Position numbers and translations under genes: made by a program. Below the pieces are notes generated by a model that did not search any database, was not told where the DNA came from, and saw only the letters and a program-made list of their open reading frames with translations. Shown piece after piece: positions 1 through 10,700 of a DNA stretch of 64,000 nt. The DNA is from Sorex araneus (taxonomy: Eukaryota; Chordata; Mammalia; Eulipotyphla; Soricidae), in assembly GCF_027595985.1 (NCBI RefSeq), contig NC_073304.1:139942925-140006924 (forward strand), read 5' to 3'. The stretch's first letter is position 1; each line of letters begins with the position of its first letter.

Positions 1-769
1 GCTACTCCAAGATTTGAAGTCCAGTTTGAATGAGGAGGTGTCATTAGAAAAAAATTACCAGGTGGTGTAGCCTTTCAAATCACTCTCCCTACAAGTTTAC
101 ATGTGAGTAATTTAGCAAAGTAGTTTGAACCTTCAAATGTACAATTACCTGTTAATACTGCACATATAGTTTTTTGGATTATCATGAGTACTGTTTATGA
201 AAGTATCCCAAATCTTATTAGCTTAAAACAATCTCTTATTATGTTTAATGAACTCAGTTTCTCCTCAGTTTCTAAGATGTTACCTGTAAAGCCTTCAATG
301 TTGGAGGGTCTTAGTCTTTGGGATGAGAATTATCTGAAGGTGCCTTTATTCTTGTGTTTGTTGCCTGAGGTAGGAAGACTTAAAGACTCCAGTAGTTGCA
401 CAGAGCACATACCCATGGCTTCTCACGTCATTGGAGCTCTCACCACCTGGCTACTTCCACGTGGCTGACCTTCTCTGAGGGCAGCTCAGGCTTCAGTTCC
501 TGGTATCCCAGTGAGCAAGGTGGAAGCTGCATTGCCTCTTTTTTGATCCAGCCATGAAGTCACACCCATCATTTCTGCTGTAGCCTATTGCTCCAAGCAA
601 TCACAAGTCTATCCAGATTCAAAGAAAGAAAAAACAGTATCCATTCTCCATGACTTATCAAATAAGTTTAATTATATTTTAAGATTACCATATTTGCAAA
701 TGAAAAAATGGTTTCATTTGCTAGGTGGAAATGCAGAGTTAATATTAAATGTAGTGTCTTGTATATGTG
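1..769. other. Unique sequence, nothing recognised
   Basis: I see no repeat family, splice-bounded exon or RNA gene here. A 94-codon open frame at 184-468 has no recognisable domain and looks like chance. Confidence 0.6.
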
Positions 770-905
770 GCTGATCCTGGTTTTATCCCTGGCACAGCAT
801 ATAGTCTCCTGAGCACTTCACTGAATCACTCCTGAGCACAGAACCAGTAATGGCTCCTGAGCACTGCTGGTTGTGGCCCCAACCCCGCCTCCTCTCCCTC
901 CAAAA
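770..905 (+). repeat. Old tRNA-derived SINE, 3' part
   Basis: The sequence matches the body of the local SINE (CCCTGGCAC, then CTCCTGAGCAC, then a GTTGTGGCCCCAA end). It is diverged and has lost the tRNA head. It is an old copy on the plus strand. Confidence 0.7.
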
Positions 906-1079
906 GGAATTGCCATTTGCTATTCTGTAACGGAAAGGAACTCTACATACCATTGGATGAATTATGAAGGCAGGGATTAGGAATATATAATGTTCAAAGA
1001 AGACTAGAGAGAACAGGAAATAAACTAAAGGAGTAAATGTGATCTGTTAATAGCTTTCAAGAAATAGCAGAGGGAAAAC

Positions 1080-1265
1080 TGGGGAGATGGTACAAAGGTT
1101 GGAAATAGAGCCTTTACATAGGGGAAGTTCAGGTTCAATCCCCAGCACCACATGTTCTTCCCAAGCCCACAATGGAATGGCCAGGAATAGCCTCTGAGTA
1201 CTGTTGGATGTGCCTCTCCTCCAAATATCTGCCCCCCACCAAAAAAAAAAACACCAAAAAAAAAG
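1080..1265 (+). repeat. Old tRNA-derived SINE with A tail
   Basis: It begins GGGGAGATGGTACAAAGGTT (diverged head), has a B-box-like GGTTCAATCCCCAGCACCAC, and ends in an interrupted A tail near 1240-1265. The degree of divergence suggests an older subfamily. Confidence 0.75.
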
Positions 1266-1490
1266 GGAACAAATAAATCACAGAAAGAAACTGGCTTGGG
1301 AGCTTAAGAGGAAAGGATTTAGAGACCATGGCTCACAATAAAATAAGAAAAAGATTTAGAAACCCTAAATAAGATCTTGTGAACAAAGAACATTGCTACT
1401 TGTTTGGGGGATTGAAAATGAAAAGTTCAAGACTGACTATGAGACCTATTTGAACACTAGATATTTTCTGGGTACTGTTAGAGACTAATT

Positions 1491-1515
1491 ACACACACAA
1501 ACACACACACACACA
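1491..1515. repeat. (AC)n microsatellite
   Basis: A short dinucleotide run of about 12 units with one interruption. Confidence 0.95.
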
Positions 1516-1714
1516 GAGTCATGATTTGCTATTGAGCATCCCTAAGAGAGAGTTGCCTCTTACCTGTTAATTAAAGCACTTCTAAGAGTGTGGCTATCAT
1601 TATTCTCATGCATACTGACATACTGAGAATAAACCAGTGCCCAGCAATTTCTGGATATTATAGGTAGATGCCTCGCTAAATACAGCAAGTTGATTCTTCA
1701 GTTTATCATGTTCA

Positions 1715-1838
1715 TCGGGGGGATAAAGTAAGTGAAACTTGGAGAGGTAGCTCCTCTAAACCAGGTGGCAGTAGATCCAGGACTGGAACCCAAGTCTCAT
1801 ATGTCTGGTCTTTGCCCTGCTGCCTCCCATGCTAAACA
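1715..1838 (+). repeat. MIR SINE, 3' half
   Basis: The order GGAGAGGTAGCTC, then CAGGACTGGAACCCAAGTCT, then CCCTGCTGCCTCCC follows the core and 3' half of mammalian-wide MIR, an ancient tRNA-derived SINE mobilised by L2. Identification is by recall of the MIR consensus. It is diverged, as expected of its age. Confidence 0.75.
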
Positions 1839-1839
1839 A

Positions 1840-2215
1840 GCATGTTAAATCAGATGTAAACCAGCTGCTTCTCTCACTGGCAGATGCGAGCAGGAACTGT
1901 TTGACTGTTCCTTTAAGTTAGAACCCATTTCAGCTTCAACCTTCCTTCTGTGCAGCAGGTACACACCCACTCCCAGTCTGGAACTCAGTCTGCTGTTCAA
2001 GTTGCAGAACATTTCAAAATTTGCAGGGTTCTGAGTTTTGGTTCTTAAGAGTCAGGTGTGTTGTGTGTTGAAACAGTAATCATTTTCCATTTCTAGGAAG
2101 TTTTCCTAGTATGCCTACATTCACACATGTGGCATTGATCCCCTGATGACTAAACCAGGGCCAAAGAATCAGAGATATCCTCTCTCATGGCTGGATGCGA
2201 ATGGGTTTTCACTCT
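1840..2215. other. Unique sequence, nothing recognised
   Basis: No repeat family or coding signature is visible between the MIR and the next SINE. Confidence 0.55.
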
Positions 2216-2219
2216 TTTG

Positions 2220-2362
2220 TTTTGCTTTTGGTTTTGGGGTAACACTCAGTGATGGTCAGGACCTACTCATGGCTCTGTGCTTGGGGAGTCACTCCTGGTA
2301 AAGCTGGAGGTTGAACTTAGACCTTTAGCATGTAAAGGCCATTGAATTATTTCTTTGGCCCT
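2220..2362 (-). repeat. Old tRNA-derived SINE
   Basis: Reading the plus strand gives the reversed SINE order: TTTTGGGGTAACACTCAGTGATG, CTCATGGCTCTGTGCT, then a degenerate reversed B box and TTTGGCCC at the reversed 5' end. It is a diverged copy. Confidence 0.7.
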
Positions 2363-2588
2363 TGGTTTTCCTTTAAATGGCCTTTCACCAATTAATCCAG
2401 ACTTCCTCACAGTAAGGCAGTAACAGTGTTTCAAGAAGGTGAAGGTAAAACTTAAAAAGCTTAAGGCCTAGAATCATGAAACTGTACAAAAATACCATTG
2501 TACACTGTGTTCTTAAAGATGAGCTAAATCAGAAGGCCATCTCACATTTAAGACTTGTGAACAAATAGAATTCAAAGATGAGATGCAC

Positions 2589-3075
2589 TGTGGAATATAG
2601 AATAATAGACTAGGAGACTAACACCCAAGAATAGTATAAATATGTACCAGGAGGTTGACTCCATGGCTTGGAGGCTGATCTCTCATTCTGGGCAACTCAG
2701 AGAAGGGAACACCAAGTAAAATGTGGTCGGAGGTCATGCGGGGGAAGGGTGATGCATGCCGAATGTAGACTAGAGACTGAACGAAATGGCCACGCAACAC
2801 CTTTATTGCAAACCACAACACCTAATCAGAGAGAGAGAGAGAACAAAAGGGAATACCCTGCCATAGCGGGTATAGCACAGTGTGGGGGGTGGGGAGATGG
2901 GACTGGGGAGGGTGGGAGGGATGCTGGGTTTACTGGTGGTGGAGAACGGACACTGGTGAAGGGATGGGTTTTTGAACTTTGTATGGGGAAAACATGAACA
3001 CAAAAATGTATAAATCTGTAACTGTACCCTCACAGTGATTCACTAATTAAAAATAAATAAATTATAAAAAAAAAG
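2589..3075 (+). mobile_element. 5'-truncated L1, 3' end and UTR
   Basis: Its reverse complement is nearly identical to the starts of the L1 copies at 12.7, 34.8 and 59.6 kb. It carries the G-rich 3' UTR (GGTGGGAGGGATGCTGGG), the conserved GGACACTGGTGAAGGGATGG, the TGATTCACTAATTAAAAATAA end and an A tail. A 109-codon open frame (2668-2997) is UTR read by chance. No convincing TSD was found. Confidence 0.9.
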
Positions 3076-3413
3076 AACATAACATTGAATTCAGCAAGAT
3101 TCCCAAGTGGAAAACATAATGAACTTATCTTAAAAGTATTTGAATCAGGAAAAAAAAAACAAAGGTGAGATGCAGTCTTATGGAAGGGGCCTGAGTCCCC
3201 ATTGCGAAGGGGCTTGGATTTACTGGAAGCTTTTACTATAATGGCCTATCATACCCCATGATCTATTAAACAATGTTAATTGGAAATATACCCCTAATAG
3301 GAAAAACAAGCATCTTTCTATAACAACACTTGCAGACCAGTTAGCTTTCTTTTTTGGCAAACAGTAGGCAGTCGCTATTAACTTAAATGAAACTACCACT
3401 AGTAGAAAGATTC
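3076..3413. other. Unique sequence, nothing recognised
   Basis: AT-rich spacer with no recognised feature. Confidence 0.5.
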
Positions 3414-3610
3414 AAAAGGCTCATGGGGGGCTGGAGCTATAGCACAGCGGGTAGGGCGTTTGCCTTGCATGAGGCCAACCCAGGTTCGAATCCCATAATC
3501 CCATATGGTCCCCTGAGCACCGCCAGGAGTAATTCCTGAGTGCAAAGCCTCCTGGAGTAACCCCTGTACATCGCCGGGTGTGACCCAAAAAGAAAAAAAA
3601 AAAAGGCTCA
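3414..3610 (+). mobile_element. Young tRNA-SINE with 10-bp TSD
   Basis: The 5' head is GGGGCTGGAGCTATAGCACAG (A-box region). The B box is GGTTCGAATCC and the 3' end is GTGTGACCCAAAAAG followed by As. The TSD AAAAGGCTCA is perfect at 3414-3423 and 3601-3610, so both insertion ends are defined. An L1-type poly(A) tail and endonuclease site point to L1 mobilisation. Confidence 0.95.
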
Positions 3611-3910
3611 CGGAACCTGAGAGACATCTCAGTGGTTAGGGGCACATGCCAAGCACTCATTAGAACACCTGGATTCGACCCTGGCACCACATTCTTCCCC
3701 TGAGCATTGCTGGGTACAGCCATAGAAGTCTCCAAGGTTCACTGGGATGGCACCACAGGATCCAAGCAACTCTGCATCCCTGGTTCTAGCACTGAGCTGC
3801 AAGCCTGGTCGGCTAAGTATCACCCAAAATCACCCCTTGTTCCCCTGAACACTGCTTGGGAGGCCTGCTCCCCCATTGCCACACCAAGAAAACACAAAGC
3901 AAAACCAAAA
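3611..3910 (+). repeat. Old tRNA-derived SINE, extended copy
   Basis: The head is diverged (GAGACATCTCAGTGGTTAGG) and the B-box-like region is GGATTCGACCCTGGCACCAC. A longer, poorly conserved body follows, ending in an A-rich stretch near 3890-3905. It is directly downstream of a younger SINE. It may be two overlapping old copies. Confidence 0.6.
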
Positions 3911-4715
3911 CTAATAAAGCCCCAATAAAACAAAAGCTCTTAGACATTTGGAAGCTCTTTCGGAAGAGTTTTCATTGAGTACTTGAAAGTGACAGAAAGA
4001 AGTTAACTGGGGGGGATCTCTGAAGTGGAGTTGAAATACCACATGATAATGTCTCTGCTGGTGGGTGTGTTGATGTCCTTTGATTCAAGATAGTTACATA
4101 TTGAATACCATTATATTTATTAAAAAGATGGCATGGGACATATACCTACTCCTTGGGTAGGTAATGGGGGCAGGACAATTGATTGATGAGAGCACATCAG
4201 GAGGCAAAGGGGAGTGTTCAATAGGAAAAGTGAGATACTGCATAAAGTAGGAGTGTTACTAGGCATCAAATTGTCTACTGATTGTTAACCACTCCCTGTG
4301 GGAATTTATTTAAATCTTTTGGACCTGGAAGTGCCTTGTATGTGAACCACATGCATTGTATCTCAATACCTCTGCTTCTCCTGTCCTCACCCCATCAAAA
4401 ATGAAAATATTCTTTGAAAACTTCCTTTTATACTTTGAAAGATTAATCTTGTCCCATGAGACCTATTTTAAATGCAAGAGTTGATCATTTATGTCATTCC
4501 GTTTTATACTCAAACTCTTTTCATTTGTTATATTAGTCTCCCCCTTCCTACAGATGACAGTTGACTCTAAGTCTTTGGAACTGGTCATTTCCAAGTTCCT
4601 ATGAGTATTTCCCACCCAAAACTACTGTACTTAACCTTGCATATTGGAAATTGGTTCAATAATATCAAATTTCATTTCCTTTGTGTCCATCTCTCTGTGC
4701 TATAAAGTCTGGAAG
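3911..4715. other. Unique sequence, nothing recognised
   Basis: No repeat, exon or RNA signature is visible across this 0.8-kb stretch. Confidence 0.5.
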
Positions 4716-4717
4716 AT

Positions 4718-4905
4718 TGGGGGGCGGTGCTGGAAAGCTGATCAGCATATAAGGTGTTTGTCTTGCATGTAGCCAACCCAGTTTCAATCCCTGGCACCTC
4801 ATATGGTCCAGAGCACCAATCAAAGTGATACCTGAACACAGAGCCATGAGTAAGCCCTGAGCACAGCTGCATGTGATCCAACCACTCCCTCTCCCCAAGG
4901 CAGTA
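4718..4905 (+). repeat. Old tRNA-derived SINE
   Basis: The copy is recognisable from GGTGCTGGAAAGCTGATCAG through CTTGCATGTAGCCAACCCAG, CATATGGTCC and CCTGAACACAGAGCC. The tail has degenerated. Confidence 0.8.
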
Positions 4906-5319
4906 ATTTTTGAAAAATGACTTTTAAAAACTCCCGTAGAGCTGAGTGACATCCTTGATTGAATCCACCACTTAGATCCATGGATGTGAGGTATGGTATG
5001 TAGAAGTTGGGAGGAGATGTAATTTGGGCCTTAATGGAAGCCATATGGACAGTCCATGTGTTTGCTGCATCTGTCTCAAGGCATCTGGCTCTTCTGGGGC
5101 ACATGAAAGCTTCTCTCTAAATGCTCTAAGCACACACTGTGGCTAGCGGAAACAGCAGTGCTCCTGCTGGAACCATTCTGTGCAGGAGGTTGTACATAGC
5201 TGCAACTTTGCTCCTGGCCATGACTCACTATCTTCGGGTCCTGTGCTCCATGGGAATTTTGGAAACACAGTGGAGTATATATTTTCTGGCTACATTCTTG
5301 GGATGACTATTTTTTGTTT

Positions 5320-5515
5320 GTTTTGTTTTTTTTTTCTTTTTTTTTTTTTTCTTTTTGGGTCACACCCAGCGATGCTCAGGGGTTACTCCTGGCTTTGCAC
5401 TCAGGAATTACTCCTGGCGGTGCTTGGGGGACCATATGGGATGCCGGGGATCGAACCCGGGTCGGCCGCGTGCAAGGCAAACGCCCTACCCGCTGTGCTA
5501 TCGCTCTGGCCCCTG
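5320..5515 (-). mobile_element. Young tRNA-SINE
   Basis: A near-consensus copy in reverse. A T-rich tail (5320-5356) leads into TTTTTGGGTCACACCCAGCG, and the copy ends at CGCTGTGCTATCGCTCTGGCC near 5512. Similar TGTTTTGTTTT sequence flanks both ends, a probable TSD in simple sequence. Confidence 0.93.
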
Positions 5516-5517
5516 TT

Positions 5518-5632
5518 TTGTTTTGTTTTGAGTCATACCTGATGATGCTCAGGGCTTACTCTTGGCTCTATGATCAGGGTTTACTCCCGGCTGTGGTCAG
5601 GTGACCATAAACAGTACTGAGGATCAAAGTAG
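5518..5632 (-). repeat. Old tRNA-SINE fragment
   Basis: The reversed SINE body (GAGTCATACCTGATGATGCT, CTCTATGATCAGGG, GGTGACCATAAACAG) is clearly older than the adjacent young copy. Confidence 0.7.
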
Positions 5633-6539
5633 AATTTTGGTAACAAATATACCATTTTGGGAAGGGGGTGGTGGAAGCAGAGCAGGCTATGCACTACTGT
5701 GAAGATAGGAGTCTGTGAAAACTCTATTTGTACAAGCAACTCCATTAACCCTTGCACTACGTGGCCCCTTTTGGAGCAGATTCTGTTGTGAGCAGCTATG
5801 AACGTTGCCTACTCTAGATACCCTTTAGCTCCCTCAGTGCTGCAGTGTAAATTCTGAGCCACTAACCACTAATGCTTTGGACAGAAAAGTTCTGTGCCTT
5901 TTTTGGGTTTTTCTTTATTATCTATGTATTTGTTTTGAGGCACTGTGATTTATAACTCTGTTCACAATAGAATTTTTACTCATTTTACACTTCTGCCAAT
6001 AGTATATGAGTTCCAACGACATTGTCTTCTTCCAAGAATCTGGTTTTGTCAGTAATTAATTGACATTAGTAGCAGAAATGTAATTTAGAAATTACAATAT
6101 TATGATGTGACTTTTGGTGGGGGGGTAGTTAAATGTTCACATACACAGCCTTCCATCCCCATCTTAAAAACTTACGTTGCAGTAAAAATTATAATCATGT
6201 TCTTGGTTACTTTTGAGTCCATTACTGAAGACTTTTGTTGACTTACAGGATCTCAGAGAAGTTAGGAAAAGTCTTGATGGTAGTTTGATTTCTACTAGTA
6301 AAACCTCTCCTAATCTGTTGGCAGGATTTCCCAATTGTTCCTGTCTTCTATTTTTGCAAATGAGTGGATTGTGGACAGAAAATTTTGCTGTCAGTCCAGG
6401 AGAAGTTTCTTCACATCCCTGAACTACCCTCTGAAAGGGAAAGAAGACAATAAAATGGCTCAGGTATAGAGGTTTAGTGTTAAGATGAGACTGTAATTTA
6501 GTCATCATTTTCATGTTGAATTAGGAAACATATTCAAAG
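5633..6539. other. Unique sequence, nothing recognised
   Basis: No recognisable repeat was found. Overlapping frames at 6164-6514 (minus) and 6213-6422 (plus) lack domain signatures and are not called as genes. Confidence 0.5.
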
Positions 6540-6544
6540 ACAAG

Positions 6545-6760
6545 AGGCATATGGTTAGCAGTTAATTAGCGGCCTTGATGGAATTCTTATCAATTCAGGA
6601 GACTACACTAATTTGCAACCATTGCCAGCTCCCTCTGTTAATAAGCTGTGCTGTATTTTCTCCACACTTCCTCCAAGCTTCCTCTCTAACTCCCAAAATC
6701 TGTTGCAGAGCTAAATGAGGATTTTCATTTGCATGCCAACCAAGACCCAAACCTTTTAAG
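6545..6760. promoter_or_regulatory. Possible conserved noncoding element
   Basis: This non-repetitive stretch contains homeobox-type cores (AGTTAATTAGCGGCC near 6560) and an octamer-like CATTTGCATGCC near 6728, in balanced non-simple sequence. This is a weak motif-based guess. Alignment to other mammals would be needed. Confidence 0.25.
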
Positions 6761-7345
6761 GCCATCATCTGATCTCAGGACCCTAACATTATGGGGAGAT
6801 TATGGGGAGTATTAAACATGATACTCCCCAAGGTAATGTGCTTATCACATGATCCCTGACATCTAGGGAAATCCTTAGTTATTGGTTATTGGTGTTAGGG
6901 TCTCTTACAAAGAAACTAGGTGTTTGTGTATGCATGCATGCCTTTGGTACACATGTGCTTGTACAAGTGTATGTGTGTTAGTGTGTCTAAGACAGAGCAA
7001 GTGAAGAGGAGAGAGAGAAATGGCAGAGGGGTAAAGAGTTAACTCATTCCACTGAGCCAAATAAATTACTCAAGATAATCCATATTCCAGCATTTCCTGT
7101 GGTTTTTCTTCCCTCTTTGCTGCTGACAGCTGAATCTAGGTGATCTGTGATAGGGGGGCACACACATGCTGAATGACTCAGGTGGAAGCATCTCATCCTG
7201 TCTACCTCTTAGCAAGCAGACCCTGTTCACAGAGAATGGCTAACAATAGCTCATGCTTCACTTTGCTGCTCCAAGAAATAGGATATTTTTCTGTTAGCTT
7301 TGGTTTTAGGGAATCCCTTCCCATTACAATAAGAAAGAAAAAAAA
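6761..7345. other. Unique sequence with short GT/GA runs
   Basis: Short TGTGTG and GAGAGA runs occur at 6910-7020. Nothing else is recognised. Confidence 0.5.
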
Positions 7346-7351
7346 CAGCAC

Positions 7352-7528
7352 AGGGCTGGAGTAGTAGTACAGCGAATGGGGCGCTCGCCTTGCATGTGAC
7401 TGACCCGGGTTCAGTCCCCAGTGCCACATAGGGTTCCCCATACACACTCCCCCAGGCTGCAGGACTGATTCCCTCAGCATGGAGCCAGGAGTAACCCCTG
7501 AGTACAGCCAGGTGTGGCCCCCCAAAAC
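7352..7528 (+). mobile_element. tRNA-derived SINE
   Basis: The head is GGGCTGGAGTAGTAGTACAG, the B box is GGGTTCAGTCCC, and the end is GTGTGGCCCCCCAAAACAAAAC. It is moderately diverged. Confidence 0.88.
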
Positions 7529-8012
7529 AAAACAGCAGCTCCAGTGAACAACAGCAAAAGAAACAGTACAGAATGAGGCCTGAAAAATGTGCTTCTTGTG
7601 AAATGTCAGGTGCAGCCAGTTTGCTGGTTTTAACTCACATGCAAAATGACAAGCATAGCTGCAACTTATTCCTGTATTCCATGACTGTAGTTTTACTGTG
7701 TTTTCTCACTTGTGTGTATGATACTGAGGTGACAGACTTGATTTCCCATGCTGCCCGCAAACTTGGTGACTTAGAATAACATATTACTTGTAATAGACTT
7801 TATTTTTCAGACCAGCTTTTGGTTTGCACAAAATTAAGTGGGAAGTCCAGAGAGTTTTCCTATACTACTGTCTTCACAGTAGTGCACTGCCAGCTCTGCT
7901 ACCACCACCTTCTCCCCAAATGGTATATTTGTTACCAAAATTCTACATGGACACTTAATTATATGACATTCATAGTTTACATTGGGTTTTGCTTTTTGGT
8001 ATTATACATTGA

Positions 8013-8208
8013 AATGTTTCATGCTATGGGGGCTGGAACGATAGCACAGTGGGTAGGGCGTTCGCCTTCATGCAGCCGACCTGGGTTTGATTCCCAACAT
8101 CCCATATGGTCCCCTGAGCACCGCCAGGAGTAATTCCTGAGTGCATGAGCCAGGAGTAACCCCTGTGCATCGCTGGGTGTGATCCCTCCAAAAATGTTGC
8201 ATGCTATG
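8013..8208 (+). mobile_element. Young tRNA-SINE with 16-bp TSD
   Basis: The SINE body runs from GGGGCTGGAACGATAGCACAG to GTGTGATCCCTCCAAAA. The flanks AATGTTTCATGCTATG (8013-8028) and AATGTTGCATGCTATG (8193-8208) match at 15 of 16 positions. The insertion lies within an older L1-like region. Confidence 0.93.
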
Positions 8209-8835
8209 TACCCACTGTTATAGCAGCATACAGAAAAGTTTCACTGTTGTCAAAGTATTCTTTACTTTGTCTATTCACTGCCTCCCTCTAGCTCTGACAA
8301 ACCCTTATCTTTCCAACTATCCTCACAGTTTTGCCTTTTATAGAATGTTACATGATTGGAATTATGTAGTATGTGGCATTTTCAAATGGATATTTTTTTG
8401 CCTAGAAATAAACTCCTTAGAATCCTTAGTTTCTTTTCAAGGTTTGAAAGCACTTTAAAAATTGTTGAGTAATATACTATGTCTGGATATAACAGTTTAT
8501 TGATCCACTCACCTATTGAAAAAGATTCATAGTTTTCAAGTTTTGGCAACTATAAATAAAGCTGCTATAATACATCCATAACTTATTATGTGGACAGACA
8601 TGTTTTCAATTAAATGAGTTAATGCCAAATAATATAATTGTTGGCTCATATGGTAAGGATATGCTTAATTTTGAAAGAAACAGTTAAATTTCCCCCCCAA
8701 GTGACGGCATGATTTTGCATTACCATCACCAATAAAAGAGAGTTCTCACTGTGCCACACCCTTAATAACATTATGATGTTGTAATTGTTTTAAATTTAGG
8801 CCATTCTAGTAGTGATAACTTATATTTTCCATTTC
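8209..8835 (-). repeat. Ancient L1 3' end
   Basis: On the minus strand this carries decayed L1 ORF2 C-terminal and 3'-flank patterns. On the plus strand, the stretch around TTTATTGATCCACTCACC and GGCAACTATAAATAAAGCTG is typical of reversed old L1. Divergence is high and the subfamily was not assigned. It probably also extends left of the SINE at 8013. Confidence 0.6.
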
Positions 8836-8847
8836 TCAAGATTCTTG

Positions 8848-8912
8848 GGTGGGATGTAGCTTGGTGGTGTACAATGGCCTGGGTTCAGTCCCTAGCACTG
8901 CAGGGAAAAGAG
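8848..8912 (+). repeat. Old tRNA-SINE fragment
   Basis: Only the head and B-box region (GGGTTCAGTCCCTAGCACTG) remain. Confidence 0.55.
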
Positions 8913-9171
8913 AAGTGATTCTAGAGAACTTAGCTTACTCTCCTCACATGGAAAACCCAGCTAGGACTAGGATGATGTCACATTATGGGTATCTGGGGTC
9001 TCCTTCAGTCTAGTAGCTAGATTGAAGCTTCTTCACAAGGTGGGAGAATTCTAGTAGTAAAAAAGTGCAAGTACAACTCTACAGTACTTTTCAAGACTTT
9101 GCTTCTCTTATGCTTGGTTCAAAGCAAGTCCCATGGCCAAGTGCATATTAAAGGGATGGAGAAATGCAATT

Positions 9172-9308
9172 CATTATTTTTTGGGGAGTCACACCCAGTG
9201 ATGCTCAGGGCATACTCTAGGCTCATGCTCATGGGTCACTCCTGGCAATGTAGGGAGTCAGGAATCAAATCAGGATTTGCAGTTGGTGACTGCAATGTTT
9301 AATCAGTG
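9172..9308 (-). repeat. Old tRNA-SINE fragment
   Basis: The reversed SINE body begins GGGGAGTCACACCCAGTGATG and includes GGCTCATGCTCATGGGTCAC. The 5' head has decayed. Confidence 0.7.
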
Positions 9309-9650
9309 CAGGACTAACCTTTGACTTTACATTAAAGAACTTGAAATTCCTATGTTAGGGATACCCAGAAAAGCAAGTTTTTTAGTTAACATAGGGAAAT
9401 ACTATAAGAAGATGAGTCAATCTTTTATAATTATTGAATTGATACTATCGAGTTAGGGAATCATTTATTCTTTTTCCCTCAGACCCCAGAATTAGGATTT
9501 CACAATCTCTGCTCTAATGTTTCATTGCAACATTGTGACTTTAAGAATGTTTTAATAATTCAGATGATAAAAATATATTTCTTGCAGATATTTGGTCTTT
9601 ATTCACAATTTCTGACTAATAGCTTCCAAAATTCCTGGAATATTCTAATT
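9309..9650. other. Unique sequence, nothing recognised
   Basis: AT-rich sequence left of the LTR-A insertion, with no recognised feature. Confidence 0.5.
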
Positions 9651-10700
9651 GTTGAGTGTAGGATAACATAGCCTCAGGTAGTTTAGGTTTATTGGGTTAA
9701 CTCCCAATAAACCAGTGCTCCCATTCCTCTGTGTTAATTTTTAGCTTCTTTCTTAGTGTTCTGTTGACTTGTAAATATTGTTTTTCTCTTCTCCTTGAGT
9801 CCTTTTGCATAGTTTATTCAGAGCAATGTCCTTTTTGTATGGACACAGGAAGACTTAGCAAATGCTATGCTTTTGTAACCTGGGAGTCATTTGACTCTAC
9901 ATTATATTTTCCTCCTGGGCATCTGTTCTCTCAACCTAAGCCTCGGCTGCCCTTACTTCCTAGCACCCCCAAAAGCAAGGTTCTGACAAGGGACGAGACA
10001 GACCCAGGGCAAGCGGTGAGTTGTGTGCTACCCTGGCATCGAGATGGGCCTGGCCAAAGCGCCTAATGCTTAACTATAAGTTAAGAGCTTGATCATGGAC
10101 AAATGTTGTCATGATCCAAACAGTGATAACTAGATTTGGACCCTGCTAGGGTAAGGAATGATAAATCTGGCCTGAGTGCTGTAGTTGAGTCTGGCAAGAT
10201 GTTGCCAGGAGAGCTGCCTTGCAAGCCTCAATGTATCTCTTGCTAGGTCCATACAAAAATAACTAGTATTAAGATGTTAATGAGTGTTTGGACTAATGAA
10301 AGGAGAAAAACACCTTAAGAGTCAGGAAGAACTTTGGAATGCCTGGCCCTCAGGAAGGGCTTTCTTATGATGATTTTGCTACCTGGCAGTGTGTAACCTA
10401 GGGCCAAGGGCTAGAGAGGAAAAGGGGAGGAGAGAGATGGGAGAAGGCTGCAGCAGATCCAGAGAGAGGACAAAGCTAGGAATGCGGGAGATGAGAAAGA
10501 TGGAAGATTGAATAAACGGTAACTAATCAGCAACCAGCTTGGTCCTCTTTCTTCCTTCACCTGTCCTTGGCCAACAGCTGTCCCTATCCAGCCCATGCAC
10601 AGCAGTTCCAGAGCACCAAACGCGGGCGGTTAGACAGAGCCGCTGGGAGAGCCCACGAGTGCTCACGCCCCTCAGCGTGCTTTAGTTTTATACAGTTGAG
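9651..10700 (+). mobile_element. Solo LTR of ERV family LTR-A, copy 1
   Basis: The LTR (9657-10694, 1,038 bp) starts TGTAGGATAACAT and ends CTTTAGTTTTATACA, so it has TG...CA termini. A perfect 6-bp TSD GTTGAG lies at 9651-9656 and 10695-10700. An AATAAA signal sits near 10511. No gag, pol or env sequence is attached, so recombination between two LTRs probably removed the provirus. A 6-bp TSD is typical of class II (ERV2, betaretrovirus-like) elements. The family assignment is inferred from that alone. Open frames inside it (9731-10066, 10567-10929) are chance. Confidence 0.93.

Noticed and set aside
2568..3090. A TSD (GAATTCA) for the L1 3' end at 2.6-3.07 kb
   Set aside because: The left copy lies some 15 bp before the apparent L1 start and the match is only 7 bp, so it could be chance.
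3424..3600. Functional tRNA gene suggested by A- and B-box motifs in SINE heads
   Set aside because: The sequence does not fold as a clean tRNA by eye, is followed by the fixed SINE body and A tail, and recurs dozens of times with TSDs.
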